Origin: CAYRZF01 sp964428805
Lineage (GTDB): Bacteria > Methylomirabilota > Methylomirabilia > Rokubacteriales > CSP1-6
Direction: 5' to 3'
Length of the DNA: 42,060 nt
Assembly (NCBI GenBank): GCA_964428805.1
Contig: CAYRZF010000009.1
Coordinates: 1-42,060, forward strand
The position numbers were made by a program, and so were the translations under genes. This document shows, one piece after another, positions 7,658 through 15,839 of this stretch. The notes under the pieces are model-generated. The model was not told where the DNA came from and made no database searches. It saw nothing but the letters and a program-made list of their open reading frames with translations. Positions within the stretch are counted from its first letter, which is position 1, and each line of letters starts with the position of its first letter.

Positions 7658-9340
7658 TCACCAGGTGCGCTTCAGCTCGCGCCTGATCTCGCGCAAGGAC
7701 AGGCGCGAGACGATGGGACGGCCGTGAGGGCAGAAGAAGGGAGTCTGGGTGAGCGAGAGATCCCCAAGCAACCGGGTCATCTCCTCGCGGCCCAGGGGCG
7801 CGCCGGCTTTCACGGCGGCCCGGCAGGCCACGAAGGCTAACGCTCGGTCCACGAGTGGCGGAGTGGCCTCGCGCCCGGTCGGCCCGATTCCGCCCACGAG
7901 AGCCTCGAGGAGGTGGCGCGGTTCCTCTCCCTTGAGCAGGGCGGGCACCGCGCGGAGGAGGAGCGTGGCCCCACCGAACCCTTCAAGATCGAAGCCGAGA
8001 CCGGCCAGCGCGGGCTGCCACTCGGCGAGCAACGCATGGCTCGAGGGCGCCATCTCCAGCGTCAGCGGGAACAGCAGCTCCTGGGAAGGCAACGGCCCGA
8101 TCGCGAGATCGGCCTTCAGACGCTCGAAGAGAACCCGCTCATGGGCCACATGCTGGTCCACGAAGAACACCTCTTCCTCGTTGGCGGCCACGATGAACGT
8201 GTCCTGGAGCTGACCCACCACGGCGCCGAAGAGCGACGCCGAGTAGGCCGCAGGTTCTTCCCTGAAGAGGCTTGCCTGGTCGGCGGCAGGCGCCTGGCTG
8301 GGCTCCGCAGCAGGCGCCACCGGGGTGGTGGGTCTCGGCGAAGAAACCACCTCGGCGGCGCGGAGTGCCTCCTGCACCGCGGTGAAGACGAGCTCCTGGA
8401 CCACGCGCGGCTGGCGAAATCTCACCCACGCCTTACTCGGGTGGACATTGACGTCCACCTCCACGGTGGGAAGCAGGAGCGTCAGGACCGCGATGGGAAA
8501 CCGATCACGGGCCAGGAGCGGACGGTAGGCTTCCAGGAGAATTTGCAAGAGCTGCGTGTCGCGCACCGGCCGGCCGTTCACCATCACCACGATGTCGTCC
8601 CGATTCGCGCGCGCGAGCGCGGGAGGGCTGATGAGTCCCTCGACGACCACCCCGCGCTCCTCCCGCTTGACAACGAGCAGCCGCCCCGCCAGCTCGTAGC
8701 CGAGCAGGGCGCCGACCCGATCGCGAAGAGACGAAGCCTTCGGCGCCGTCAGGACCGGCCGCCCATTGTGGATGACGCGAAGGTGGAGCGCGGGCTCAGC
8801 GAGGGCGAGCTGCGTGGCGACCCTGAGCCCCGCTGCCAGTTCAGCCTGCGGGCTCTTCAGGAACTTGAGCCGGGCCGGGGTGTTAAAGAACAGATCGGCC
8901 ACTTCGACCGTCGTCCCCTCTGAACACTCCAGTGGGAGGCGGTCCTGAACCGCTCCCCCCTCCCCTCGGACGAGAGTCCCCTGGTTTGAGCCGCGGGCCC
9001 GGGAGACAAGGGAGAAGCGGGAGACGGCACAGATGGCAGGGAGCGCCTCGCCGCGAAATCCCAGCGAGCGGATCTCCCGCAAGTCCGCCTCGGTGGCGAT
9101 CTTGGAGGTGGCGTGGCGTTCGAGGGCGAGCTCCAGCTCCTCGGCTGTCATTCCCACCCCGTCGTCAGCGACCCTGATCAATCTGCGTCCGGCATCCTTC
9201 AAGTCCGCGGTCACGCGCCCCGACCCCGCGTCCACGGCGTTCTCCAGGAGTTCCTTGAGGACGGAGGCGGGCCGCTCCACCACCTCCCCCGCCGCGATCT
9301 GGTTCACCACGTGATCGGGCAGTCGGATGATGCGGCTCAC
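7658..9340 (-). CDS. mutL: mismatch repair protein MutL, endonuclease type
   Basis: 560 residues. The GHKL ATPase domain is complete: ELLENAVDAGS (about 30-40), DDGVGM (59-64), GFRGEAL (about 94-100). A Ser/Pro/Ala-rich linker joins a C-terminal domain with the nuclease set DQHVAHERVLFE (one Ala-to-Val change from the DQHA-x2-E-x4-E pattern), an ACR-like ACRAAVKAG, and CPHGRP near the end. Such MutL proteins nick DNA themselves and work without MutH. I choose GTG 9340, which has a strong GGAGG six to seven bases upstream; the in-frame extension to 9406 is unconserved. mutS lies 193 bases upstream. Confidence 0.96.
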   Translation of the reverse strand: MSRIIRLPDHVVNQIAAGEVVERPASVLKELLENAVDAGSGRVTADLKDAGRRLIRVADDGVGMTAEELELALERHATSKIATEADLREIRSLGFRGEALPAICAVSRFSLVSRARGSNQGTLVRGEGGAVQDRLPLECSEGTTVEVADLFFNTPARLKFLKSPQAELAAGLRVATQLALAEPALHLRVIHNGRPVLTAPKASSLRDRVGALLGYELAGRLLVVKREERGVVVEGLISPPALARANRDDIVVMVNGRPVRDTQLLQILLEAYRPLLARDRFPIAVLTLLLPTVEVDVNVHPSKAWVRFRQPRVVQELVFTAVQEALRAAEVVSSPRPTTPVAPAAEPSQAPAADQASLFREEPAAYSASLFGAVVGQLQDTFIVAANEEEVFFVDQHVAHERVLFERLKADLAIGPLPSQELLFPLTLEMAPSSHALLAEWQPALAGLGFDLEGFGGATLLLRAVPALLKGEEPRHLLEALVGGIGPTGREATPPLVDRALAFVACRAAVKAGAPLGREEMTRLLGDLSLTQTPFFCPHGRPIVSRLSLREIRRELKRTW

Positions 9341-9420
9341 AGGCCCTCCTTCAGCTTCCCTGCCGTGGGGAGAACCGAGCAGCCCAAGGCCCGAGGGAGG
9401 AGCCAACCGGAGCGTACCGA

Positions 9421-9523
9421 CCCAGCCCGCTTACGCGGGACTGGGTGCCCGCAAAGGAATGGCGACGACCGACACACGATCAATGGCCGAAGGCCATCCG
9501 TTGCGGGCACCCGCGAAGCGGGT
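9421..9523. repeat. structured inverted-repeat element between mutS and mutL
   Basis: About 100 bases of nested palindromes fill the mutS-mutL gap (9341-9533). GGTGCCCGCAA (9444-9454) pairs with TTGCGGGCACC (9501-9511). Three hairpins sit on or inside it: 9421-9445 (CCCAG/CTGGG plus CCCGC/GCGGG), ATGGCC/GGCCAT (9483-9497), and ACCCGC/GCGGGT (9509-9523). The two ends are near-inverted copies of each other, like a tiny non-autonomous element or a REP-type repeat. The core GGGTGCCCGCA recurs at 17200-17210. No gene is visible in the gap. Confidence 0.6.
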
Positions 9524-9533
9524 CGTGCGACGG

Positions 9534-12140
9534 TTATCGCCATGGCTCTTCCCGAAGCGCGGCTTGCCAGCGGGCCAGCAGATTCAGGGCCCCGAGCGGC
9601 GTCAGGCCGGCCAGGTTCAGGGCCGACAGCTCCTCCAGGAGCGGGTGGCCCGAGGGAGGAAACAGGGTGAGCTGTTCCCGGGAGCGAGAGCCGATGGCCG
9701 GCGGCTCGAGGGCCTGACGGCTGGCCTCCAGCTCGGCCAGGAGCGTCTTCGCCCGGTCGATCACTGCCGAGGGGAGCCCCGCCAGCCGCGCGACCTGAAT
9801 CCCGTAGCTCCTGTCGGTCCCTCCCGGACGTACCTTATGGAGAAAAATAATTTCGTCGTTCCACTCCCGGACCGCAACGTGAAAGTTCCGAATGGGCGGG
9901 AACCGCTCGGCCAGCTGGGTCAGCTCGTGGTAGTGGGTGGCGAAAAGCACCTTGGCGCCACGCCCCCGCTCCGAGAGCTCCTCGGCGACGGCCCACGCAA
10001 TCGCCAGCCCATCGAACGTGGAGGTGCCACGCCCCACCTCGTCGAGCAGGACCAGGCTGCGCGGGGTGACGTTGTGGAGAATGTTGGCGGTCTCCAGCAT
10101 TTCCAGCAGGAACGTGCTCTGGCCGCGGGCGAGGTTGTCCTGAGCGCCGACGCGGGCGAAGATCCGGTCCACCAGCCCGATCCGCGCCTCCCGCGCCGGC
10201 ACGAAGGCCCCCAGCTGGGCCAAAATGACGAGAAGGGCCACCTGACGCAGGTACACGCTCTTCCCTGCCATGTTGGGGCCGGTCAGAATGATGATCTGCG
10301 CCTCTTCGCCGTCCAGCTCGAGGTCGTTCGGGACGACCGGCTGCTGGCCGACGGCCTCGAGGACCGGGTGGCGACCGTCCACGATCTGAAGACCGCGGCC
10401 GTCGGTGACCACAGGCCTCACGTGTCCGCGCTCGTGCGCGACTTCGGCGAGCGCGGCCAGCACATCCACGGTTCCCACGGCCCGCGCCGTAGCGAGGAGC
10501 GCGGGGACCTCCCGCGCCACGTGGGCGCGCACCTCTTCGAACAGCTCGAATTCGAGCCGGTTGATCCGCTCCTCGGCCCCCAGCACCCTCGCCTCGTACT
10601 CCTTCAGCCCAGGGGTGACGAAGCGCTCGGCCCCCAGCAGCGTCTGGCGGCGGACGTATTCCGGGGGCACCCTGGGGAGGTTCGCGTTCGAGACCTCGAT
10701 GGAATAACCGAACACCCGGTTGAAGCGCACACGGAGGGTGGCGATCCCGGTGCGCGTGCGCTCGCGGGCCTCGAGGCCAGCGATCCAGGACTTGGCCTCG
10801 CGGCACTCCCGCTTGAGATCAGCCAGCGCCTGACTCCAGCTTTCGCGGATGAGGCCCCCCTCGTGGAGACCCAGCGGCGGGGCGTCCTCCAGGGCGTCAG
10901 CCAGGAGTTTCTGAATCGATTGGAGCTCCGCGAGCTCCGCCGCGAGCGCTCCGAGCAGGGGCGCTCTGAGCTCGGCGAAGGCGGCCTTGAGCCGGGGAAG
11001 CGGCGAGAGGGAATTGCGGAGGGCGATGAGGTCTCGAGCATGGGCCACGCCGAGGGCCACGCGGCTCGACAGCCGCTCCAGGTCTCCCACGGAATCCAGC
11101 AACCCGCGGACCTCGGCCCGGGCCGCGGGAGCTTCCATCAGCACGCCGATCGCCTCCTGGCGGCGGCTGATCTCGGCCAGATCGAGCAACGGCCGCAACA
11201 GCCACTGGCGGAGTCCCCGCGCTCCCATGGGCGTCCAGGTTTTGTTCAGAGCGTTGAACAGCGAGCCCTTCGCCGAACGCTCCTGGAGGGTCTCAAACAC
11301 CTCGAGGGTGCTCACCGCGCTCGGAGCGAGCAGCAAGGCGTCCCCCGGGACCAAGCGCTGGAGGCGCGTCAGGTTCCCGAGGGCGTTCCCCTGCGTGTCC
11401 TGAAGGTACTGAAGCGCCGCGGCGGCGGCCTGGATCCCCCACCTCATCCCGCCGAGACCGAACCCTTCCAGGGAGGGAACCCGGAACTGCCGACAGAGCA
11501 TCTCACGGGAAGCGGAGGGACTCGGAAAGGTCGCGCCGGTCATCGTCAGGGCCGCGCCGCTTTCCCGGAGGCGCGCCAGCAGGCGCTTATTCTCCTGGAT
11601 GCCCGCGGGCAGGAGGATCTCGGCGGGCCGCCTCAGGAGGGCGGCGTCGAGAAGAGACAGGCCCTCGCCGGCCTCTTCCCCCACCCAGAAGTCACCGGTG
11701 GAAATGTCCACGAGGGCGATGCCGAGGCCGTCCCGAGCGCTCGCGAGGGTCAGGAGGAAGTTGTTGGTGCCTCGGTCAAGAAACTGCATGTCCGTCACGG
11801 TGCCGGGGGTGATGACCCGAACGACCTCACGCCGGATCAGTTTCCGCCCCTTCCCCGGCGCCTCCATCTGTTCGCACACCGCCACCTTTTGCCCCGCGGC
11901 GATGAGACGGGCGATGTAGTTGTCCGCGGCGTGATGGGGGATGCCGGCCATCGGGATCGCCCCTTCCCCCTTCTGGCGCGAGGTCAGCGCGATCTGGAGA
12001 AGCCGGGCTCCCAGATGGGCATCCTCGAAGAACAATTCGTAGAAGTCGCCGAGGCGGAACAGCAACAGGTAATCGGGGTAGCGCAGCTTGAGTTCCCGGT
12101 ATTGTCGCATGACGGGAGTCAGCTCCGGGGACGTCGCCAA
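9534..12140 (-). CDS. mutS: DNA mismatch recognition ATPase MutS
   Basis: 868 residues, close to the usual length. The mismatch-contacting Phe-x-Glu is at F33-E35 (GDFYELFFED); connector, core and clamp domains follow; the ATPase has GPNMAGKS, then LLDEVGRGTSTFDG and THYHEL. Start: homology begins at SPELTPVMRQY, and a TTG at 12140 has GAGG five bases upstream, so I use it; the longer in-frame extension runs antisense-free into the HIT gene and is unconserved. With MutL it starts methyl-independent mismatch repair. The gene begins 31 bases after the HIT gene stop. Confidence 0.97.
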   Translation of the reverse strand: MATSPELTPVMRQYRELKLRYPDYLLLFRLGDFYELFFEDAHLGARLLQIALTSRQKGEGAIPMAGIPHHAADNYIARLIAAGQKVAVCEQMEAPGKGRKLIRREVVRVITPGTVTDMQFLDRGTNNFLLTLASARDGLGIALVDISTGDFWVGEEAGEGLSLLDAALLRRPAEILLPAGIQENKRLLARLRESGAALTMTGATFPSPSASREMLCRQFRVPSLEGFGLGGMRWGIQAAAAALQYLQDTQGNALGNLTRLQRLVPGDALLLAPSAVSTLEVFETLQERSAKGSLFNALNKTWTPMGARGLRQWLLRPLLDLAEISRRQEAIGVLMEAPAARAEVRGLLDSVGDLERLSSRVALGVAHARDLIALRNSLSPLPRLKAAFAELRAPLLGALAAELAELQSIQKLLADALEDAPPLGLHEGGLIRESWSQALADLKRECREAKSWIAGLEARERTRTGIATLRVRFNRVFGYSIEVSNANLPRVPPEYVRRQTLLGAERFVTPGLKEYEARVLGAEERINRLEFELFEEVRAHVAREVPALLATARAVGTVDVLAALAEVAHERGHVRPVVTDGRGLQIVDGRHPVLEAVGQQPVVPNDLELDGEEAQIIILTGPNMAGKSVYLRQVALLVILAQLGAFVPAREARIGLVDRIFARVGAQDNLARGQSTFLLEMLETANILHNVTPRSLVLLDEVGRGTSTFDGLAIAWAVAEELSERGRGAKVLFATHYHELTQLAERFPPIRNFHVAVREWNDEIIFLHKVRPGGTDRSYGIQVARLAGLPSAVIDRAKTLLAELEASRQALEPPAIGSRSREQLTLFPPSGHPLLEELSALNLAGLTPLGALNLLARWQAALREEPWR

Positions 12141-12171
12141 TGGAGCCTCGCGATCGGTCAGTCGGTGGCCG

Positions 12172-12669
12172 TTAACCGGGATGCTCCCCGCTGCCCAGCG
12201 CGGAGGAAAGCCGGTCGTATGTGGCGTCCAGGGATTCGGGAAGCACGCGGACCTCTCCGAGCACAGGCATGAAGTTCGTGTCGCCGTTCCACCGCGGCAC
12301 CACGTGGATATGCAGATGCCCCTCGACGCCGGCCCCGGCGACCCGCCCCTGGTTAATGCCGACGTTGTAGCCGTCGGGACGGTAGCCGCGATCCAGCGCC
12401 CGGATGGCAGCCTGGACAAGGGCCATGGCCTGGCTGAGCTCGTCGGCCGTGGCCTCGCCGAGGGTCCCGACGTGGCGCGTCAGCACGGCCATGAGGTGGC
12501 CGGGCACGTAAGGGAAGGCGTTGAGGATCAAGAAGGCTAGAGGACGACGGAGGAGGACGAGCGCCTTCCGGTCATCGCTGGAAGCCAGAGCCTGGCAAAG
12601 GACACAACCCTCACTGCGGCCGGCAGCCCCCACGTAAGCCATCCGCCAGGGGGCCCAGAGGCGCTCCAC
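12172..12669 (-). CDS. HIT family hydrolase/phosphorylase (Ap4A type)
   Basis: 165 residues with the histidine triad at H118, H120, H122 (GHLHIHVVPRW), followed by NGDTNFMPV as in bacterial diadenosine tetraphosphate phosphorylase-like HIT proteins. The N-terminal LWAPWRMAYV start and the CVLC pair (C22, C25) also fit that subgroup, in which such cysteines can bind zinc. The likely role is turnover of dinucleoside polyphosphates or AMP-linked compounds in the cytoplasm. It lies between the HU-like gene and mutS in the same direction. The exact substrate is not determined by sequence. Confidence 0.9.
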   Translation of the reverse strand: MERLWAPWRMAYVGAAGRSEGCVLCQALASSDDRKALVLLRRPLAFLILNAFPYVPGHLMAVLTRHVGTLGEATADELSQAMALVQAAIRALDRGYRPDGYNVGINQGRVAGAGVEGHLHIHVVPRWNGDTNFMPVLGEVRVLPESLDATYDRLSSALGSGEHPG

Positions 12670-12716
12670 GCCTAGAGGGTCGAAGCGAGAGGCCCAAGCC
12701 TCGGCCTCGCCCGCCC

Positions 12717-12730
12717 GGTGCCCGCGCAGG
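12717..12730. repeat. dispersed GGTGCCCGC core near an HU-gene hairpin
   Basis: The 64-base gap after the HU-like gene holds GGTGCCCGCGCAGG, a variant of the GGGTGCCCGCA core at 9443 and 17200, next to an imperfect hairpin at about 12687-12712 (GCGAG/CTCGC, AGGC/GCCT). It may serve as an mRNA-end structure. Confidence 0.35.
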
Positions 12731-12733
12731 AGC

Positions 12734-13009
12734 TCACGCGTTCACGTGTTCGCGCAGCCGCTTTCCAACCTTGAAGAACGGGACCCGCTTCTCGGGGACG
12801 CTGACGCTCGTGCCGGTCTTCGGGTTCCGCCCCTTCCGGGCGTTCCGGTTGCGAATCCTGAAGCTTCCGAAACCCCGGAGCTCGACCTTGTCCCCTTTGA
12901 CCAGAGCCTCCGTGATGTTATCGAAGACGGTGTTGACGATCGTCTCGCCTTCCTTCTTGGTCAGGTTGGACACCTTCGCCACTTCGTCGATCAGATCCGC
13001 CTTCGTCAT
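12734..13009 (-). CDS. HU/IHF family DNA-bending protein
   Basis: 91 residues, exactly family size. N-terminal MTKADLIDEVAK helix, GFGSFRIRNRNARKGRNP with the intercalating proline at P63, and the terminal PFFKVGKRLREHVN helix are all present. The RNPKTG and VPEKRVPFFK wording is IHF/HU intermediate; since no partner subunit lies nearby, a homodimeric HU-like architectural role is likely but IHF-like cannot be excluded. The start at ATG 13009 has GGAG seven bases upstream; an in-frame extension to 13072 would overlap the promoter and is not conserved. It has its own TTGACA promoter. Confidence 0.95.
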   Translation of the reverse strand: MTKADLIDEVAKVSNLTKKEGETIVNTVFDNITEALVKGDKVELRGFGSFRIRNRNARKGRNPKTGTSVSVPEKRVPFFKVGKRLREHVNA

Positions 13010-13070
13010 GATCCAGCTCCCTCGGCTGCGGTCATCACTGGCCCCGGTTGGCCTGAAAAATCCGACCCTC

Positions 13071-13100
13071 ACGCTATCACGGTGGCCGAAAGTTTGTCAA
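13071..13100 (-). promoter_or_regulatory. sigma70-type promoter of the HU-like gene
   Basis: Minus strand: perfect -35 TTGACA (13095-13100), 18-base spacer, TAGCGT (13071-13076). Transcription would start near 13064, about 55 bases before the ATG at 13009. The -10 fits only at T, A and the last T. Confidence 0.55.
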
Positions 13101-13120
13101 GAACTTTGAGGGGTTACGCC

Positions 13121-13176
13121 CCCCCTCACCCTCCCCTCTCCCCCTGGAAGGGGGAGAGGATTCAAGGTGAGGGGGT
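13121..13176. repeat. long GC inverted repeat between sppA and the HU-like gene
   Basis: CCCCCTCACC (13121-13130) pairs perfectly with GGTGAGGGGG (13167-13176), and inside it CTCTCCCCC (13136-13144) pairs with GGGGGAGAG (13150-13158) around a TGGAA loop. The composition resembles REP/MITE-like CCCTCACCC...GGGTGAGGG elements spread in many high-GC bacteria. It lies after the sppA stop, upstream of the HU promoter, and could block read-through. Confidence 0.65.
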
Positions 13177-13211
13177 CCCATGGGCGGGCCAAACTTAGTT
13201 GGACCGCCACA

Positions 13212-14102
13212 CTAGTCCATCAGGTAGAGGGGCGTTTTGAACACCGGAAAGCCGGATAGCAGCGGGCCGGTTGCCGGAAGCCCCAGATACTCCTTCAGGA
13301 GATCAAAGATCGAGAACCGCCGGCGAGGGAGGATGAGCCTGGGCTTGGGAGGAAGTCCCGCCAGCCTTGCCGCTGCCTCGATGGCCTCGTCGAGCCCGCC
13401 CAGATCGTCCACCATCTTGAGCTGCTTCGCCTGCTGGCCCGACACAATCCTGCCGTCGGCGAAGCTCTCGACCGTGGCCTTGTCGAGTTTCCGCCCGGTC
13501 GCCACCGCGTCAACAAACTGGTTGTAGACGTCGTCCAGTAACGCCTGCAGCATCCGGCGCTCCTCCGGGGTCATCGCTCGCGCAATGCTGCCAATGTCCT
13601 TGTACTGCCCCGCCTTCACGACCACATACTCCACACCGACCTTCTTCAGCAGGCCTTCCAGGTTGGCCATCTGCATGATGACCCCGATGGAACCGGTCAG
13701 GGTGCCGGGGTTGGCGTAAATCCGATCCGCGGCGGTCGCAACATAATAACCGCCCGAGGCCGCCACCGAGCCCAGCGACGCCACGACCGGCTTCCCGTTT
13801 TTTCGCACGCGCAGGATCGCCGCGTAGATCTCCTGGGTGGGGGCGACGACGCCGCCGGGACTGTTCACCCGGAGCACCACCGCCCGGACCGTCGGATTCT
13901 CCCGATGGTCGTTCAGCTCGCGCACGACGCTCTCGGCCTGGAGGATAATCCCCTCGAGCTCAACGACGGCGACCTTCTGCCCCAAGGGTAGCCCGCCTCC
14001 CTCCAGGACCGACATCAGCACCCAGACAGTCAGAAAAAAGACGGCGATGACTCCCGCCGTGACGGTGAGCGCAATCGCAATGGTCCGTCCCCGTGAGGCC
14101 AT
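13212..14102 (-). CDS. sppA: signal peptide peptidase SppA (short form)
   Basis: 296-residue S49 family serine protease of the cytoplasmic membrane that digests cleaved signal peptides. One N-terminal membrane helix (about 8-31) is followed by a single catalytic domain. The nucleophile is S116 in GSVAASGGYY and the general base is K168 in QYKDIGS; the 52-residue spacing equals that of the Bacillus short-form enzyme as I recall it. The RVNSPGG segment (78-84) and TLTGSIGV oxyanion region are present. It starts five bases after rpsA with a GGAG-rich site inside the rpsA end, so it is the last gene of that run. Confidence 0.95.
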   Translation of the reverse strand: MASRGRTIAIALTVTAGVIAVFFLTVWVLMSVLEGGGLPLGQKVAVVELEGIILQAESVVRELNDHRENPTVRAVVLRVNSPGGVVAPTQEIYAAILRVRKNGKPVVASLGSVAASGGYYVATAADRIYANPGTLTGSIGVIMQMANLEGLLKKVGVEYVVVKAGQYKDIGSIARAMTPEERRMLQALLDDVYNQFVDAVATGRKLDKATVESFADGRIVSGQQAKQLKMVDDLGGLDEAIEAAARLAGLPPKPRLILPRRRFSIFDLLKEYLGLPATGPLLSGFPVFKTPLYLMD

Positions 14103-14107
14103 GCGTC

Positions 14108-15820
14108 CTACTCCTCCTCGTCCCCTTGGTCCTCGTAGGCGCCGCCCCGCTGGCGCTTGCGCTGCCGTCCCTTGTACTCCTGCACCTCCTCGACCGCCGC
14201 AGCCAACTCTTTGAGGCTGAGGCCGATCCTCCGCTCTGTCGGGTCCACACGAATGACCACGAGCGTCACCTCATCCCCGACGTTCACGATGTCCTCGGCG
14301 CGGCCGACGGGACGGTCCGACATCTGCGAAATGTGCAGAAGCCCGTCCACCCCCGGTTCCAGCTCGACGAACGCGCCAAAGTCCGTCAGGCGGACGACCT
14401 TGCCTGTCACCCGCGAGCCGACCGGGTACCGCTCCGCCACCATCTCCCAGGGATCCGGCTGGATCTGCTTGAGCCCGAGCGAGATGCGCTTGGCCTCGCG
14501 GTCCACGTTGAGAACCAGCGTCTCGATCTGCTGGCCCTTCTTCAAAAGCTCCGAGGGATGGCCGATGTTGCGGGTCCAGGACATGTCCGAGATGTGGAGG
14601 AGCCCGTCCACCCCCGGTTCCAGCTCGACGAAGGCCCCGAAGTCGGTGAGGTTCCTCACCGTCCCCTGGACGCGTGTGCCGGGGGCGTAGCGCTCCTCGA
14701 TCGTGACCCAGGGATCCGGCTCCACCTGCTTCATCCCGAGCGAAATGCGCTTCGTGGCCTTGTTGACGTCGAGCACCATCACCTCCACCTGATCGTCGAT
14801 GTTAACCAGCTTGGAGGGATGCCTGACCCGCCTGGTCCAAGACATCTCGGAGACGTGCACCAATCCCTCGATCCCGGCCTCCAGTTCCACAAAGGCGCCG
14901 TAATTCGTGAGGCTCACCACGCGGCCAACCACTTTCGAACCGACGGGGTACCTGGCCTCGACGGCATCCCATGGGTCCGAGCTCTTCTGTTTGTACCCCA
15001 GCGAGACCCGGCTGGTTTCCTTGTCGAAGTGCAGGACGACCACCTCGACCTGGTCGCCGACCTGGAAGATCTCCGACGGATGACCGATGCGCCCCCAGGA
15101 CATGTCGGTGACATGGAGCAGCCCGTCGATCCCGCCGAGGTCCACGAAGGCCCCGTAGTCGGTGATGTTCTTGACCGTGCCCGTGAGAACCATCCCTTCA
15201 TGCAGGACCGAGAGCGTGTGGCGCTTGCGCTCCTCCCGCTCCTCTTCGAGTAGCGCCCGGCGGGAAAGGACCACGTTCCCGCGGCGGCGGTTCAGCTTGA
15301 TGACTTTCGACCGGATCGTTTGCCCGACCAGCGAGGCCAGATTCTTGACCGGGCGGAGATCCACCTGGGAGCCCGGCAGGAACGCCCGGACGCCGACATC
15401 CACGGCGAGGCCGCCCTTGACGACCTCCACCACCTTTCCATCCACGGGGCTCCCCTTCTCGTAGGCGCTGGAGACGGTGTCCCACACCTTGATCTTGTCC
15501 GCCCGTTCCTTGGAAAGGACGATGAGACCCTCGGCGTCTTCCTTCGCCTCCAGGTACACCTCGATCTCGTCGCCAACCTTGGGGACGGCACCCGCGCGGA
15601 CGAACTCCTCCAGGGCGATGGTGCCTTCGCTCTTGTAACCCACGTCCACCAGGACCTCCCCACCACGCACCTGGACGATGCGCCCGGTGACGACCTCACC
15701 TTCCTCAAAGTCGGAGAGCTCTTGCTGAAACCAATCTTCCATGCGCTCCTCGGCCTCCCCGGTTATCGCCTCCTTTCGAGCCCCCGCGTTCTCACGGAAC
15801 TTCATTTCTTCCTTTTCCAT
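14108..15820 (-). CDS. rpsA: 30S ribosomal protein S1
   Basis: 570 residues with six S1 (OB-fold) repeats at roughly 40-107, 125-191, 210-278, 295-364, 382-451 and 469-537, the full proteobacterial-type count. Repeats 3-6 carry the DYGAF/NYGAF/DFGAF VEL..G..GL.H.S.M core. S1 binds mRNA on the 30S subunit and promotes initiation on structured messages. The acidic tail (DQGDEEE) is typical. The start at ATG 15820 has AGAGGAGG about 12 bases upstream; ATG 15742 is an alternative. The cmk-plsC-rpsA order extends the common cmk-rpsA pairing. Confidence 0.97.
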   Translation of the reverse strand: MEKEEMKFRENAGARKEAITGEAEERMEDWFQQELSDFEEGEVVTGRIVQVRGGEVLVDVGYKSEGTIALEEFVRAGAVPKVGDEIEVYLEAKEDAEGLIVLSKERADKIKVWDTVSSAYEKGSPVDGKVVEVVKGGLAVDVGVRAFLPGSQVDLRPVKNLASLVGQTIRSKVIKLNRRRGNVVLSRRALLEEEREERKRHTLSVLHEGMVLTGTVKNITDYGAFVDLGGIDGLLHVTDMSWGRIGHPSEIFQVGDQVEVVVLHFDKETSRVSLGYKQKSSDPWDAVEARYPVGSKVVGRVVSLTNYGAFVELEAGIEGLVHVSEMSWTRRVRHPSKLVNIDDQVEVMVLDVNKATKRISLGMKQVEPDPWVTIEERYAPGTRVQGTVRNLTDFGAFVELEPGVDGLLHISDMSWTRNIGHPSELLKKGQQIETLVLNVDREAKRISLGLKQIQPDPWEMVAERYPVGSRVTGKVVRLTDFGAFVELEPGVDGLLHISQMSDRPVGRAEDIVNVGDEVTLVVIRVDPTERRIGLSLKELAAAVEEVQEYKGRQRKRQRGGAYEDQGDEEE

Positions 15821-15839
15821 TCGAAGGGTTCCCCTCCTC

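Noticed and set aside
9327..12272. 981-codon open frame on the plus strand opposite mutS
   Set aside because: It is antisense to a full MutS, lacks any recognisable domain and is rich in Arg/Gly/Gln/His as expected from the complement of a GC-rich gene.
14093..15253. 386-codon plus-strand frame opposite rpsA
   Set aside because: Its internal repeats mirror the S1 repeats on the other strand; no independent evidence.
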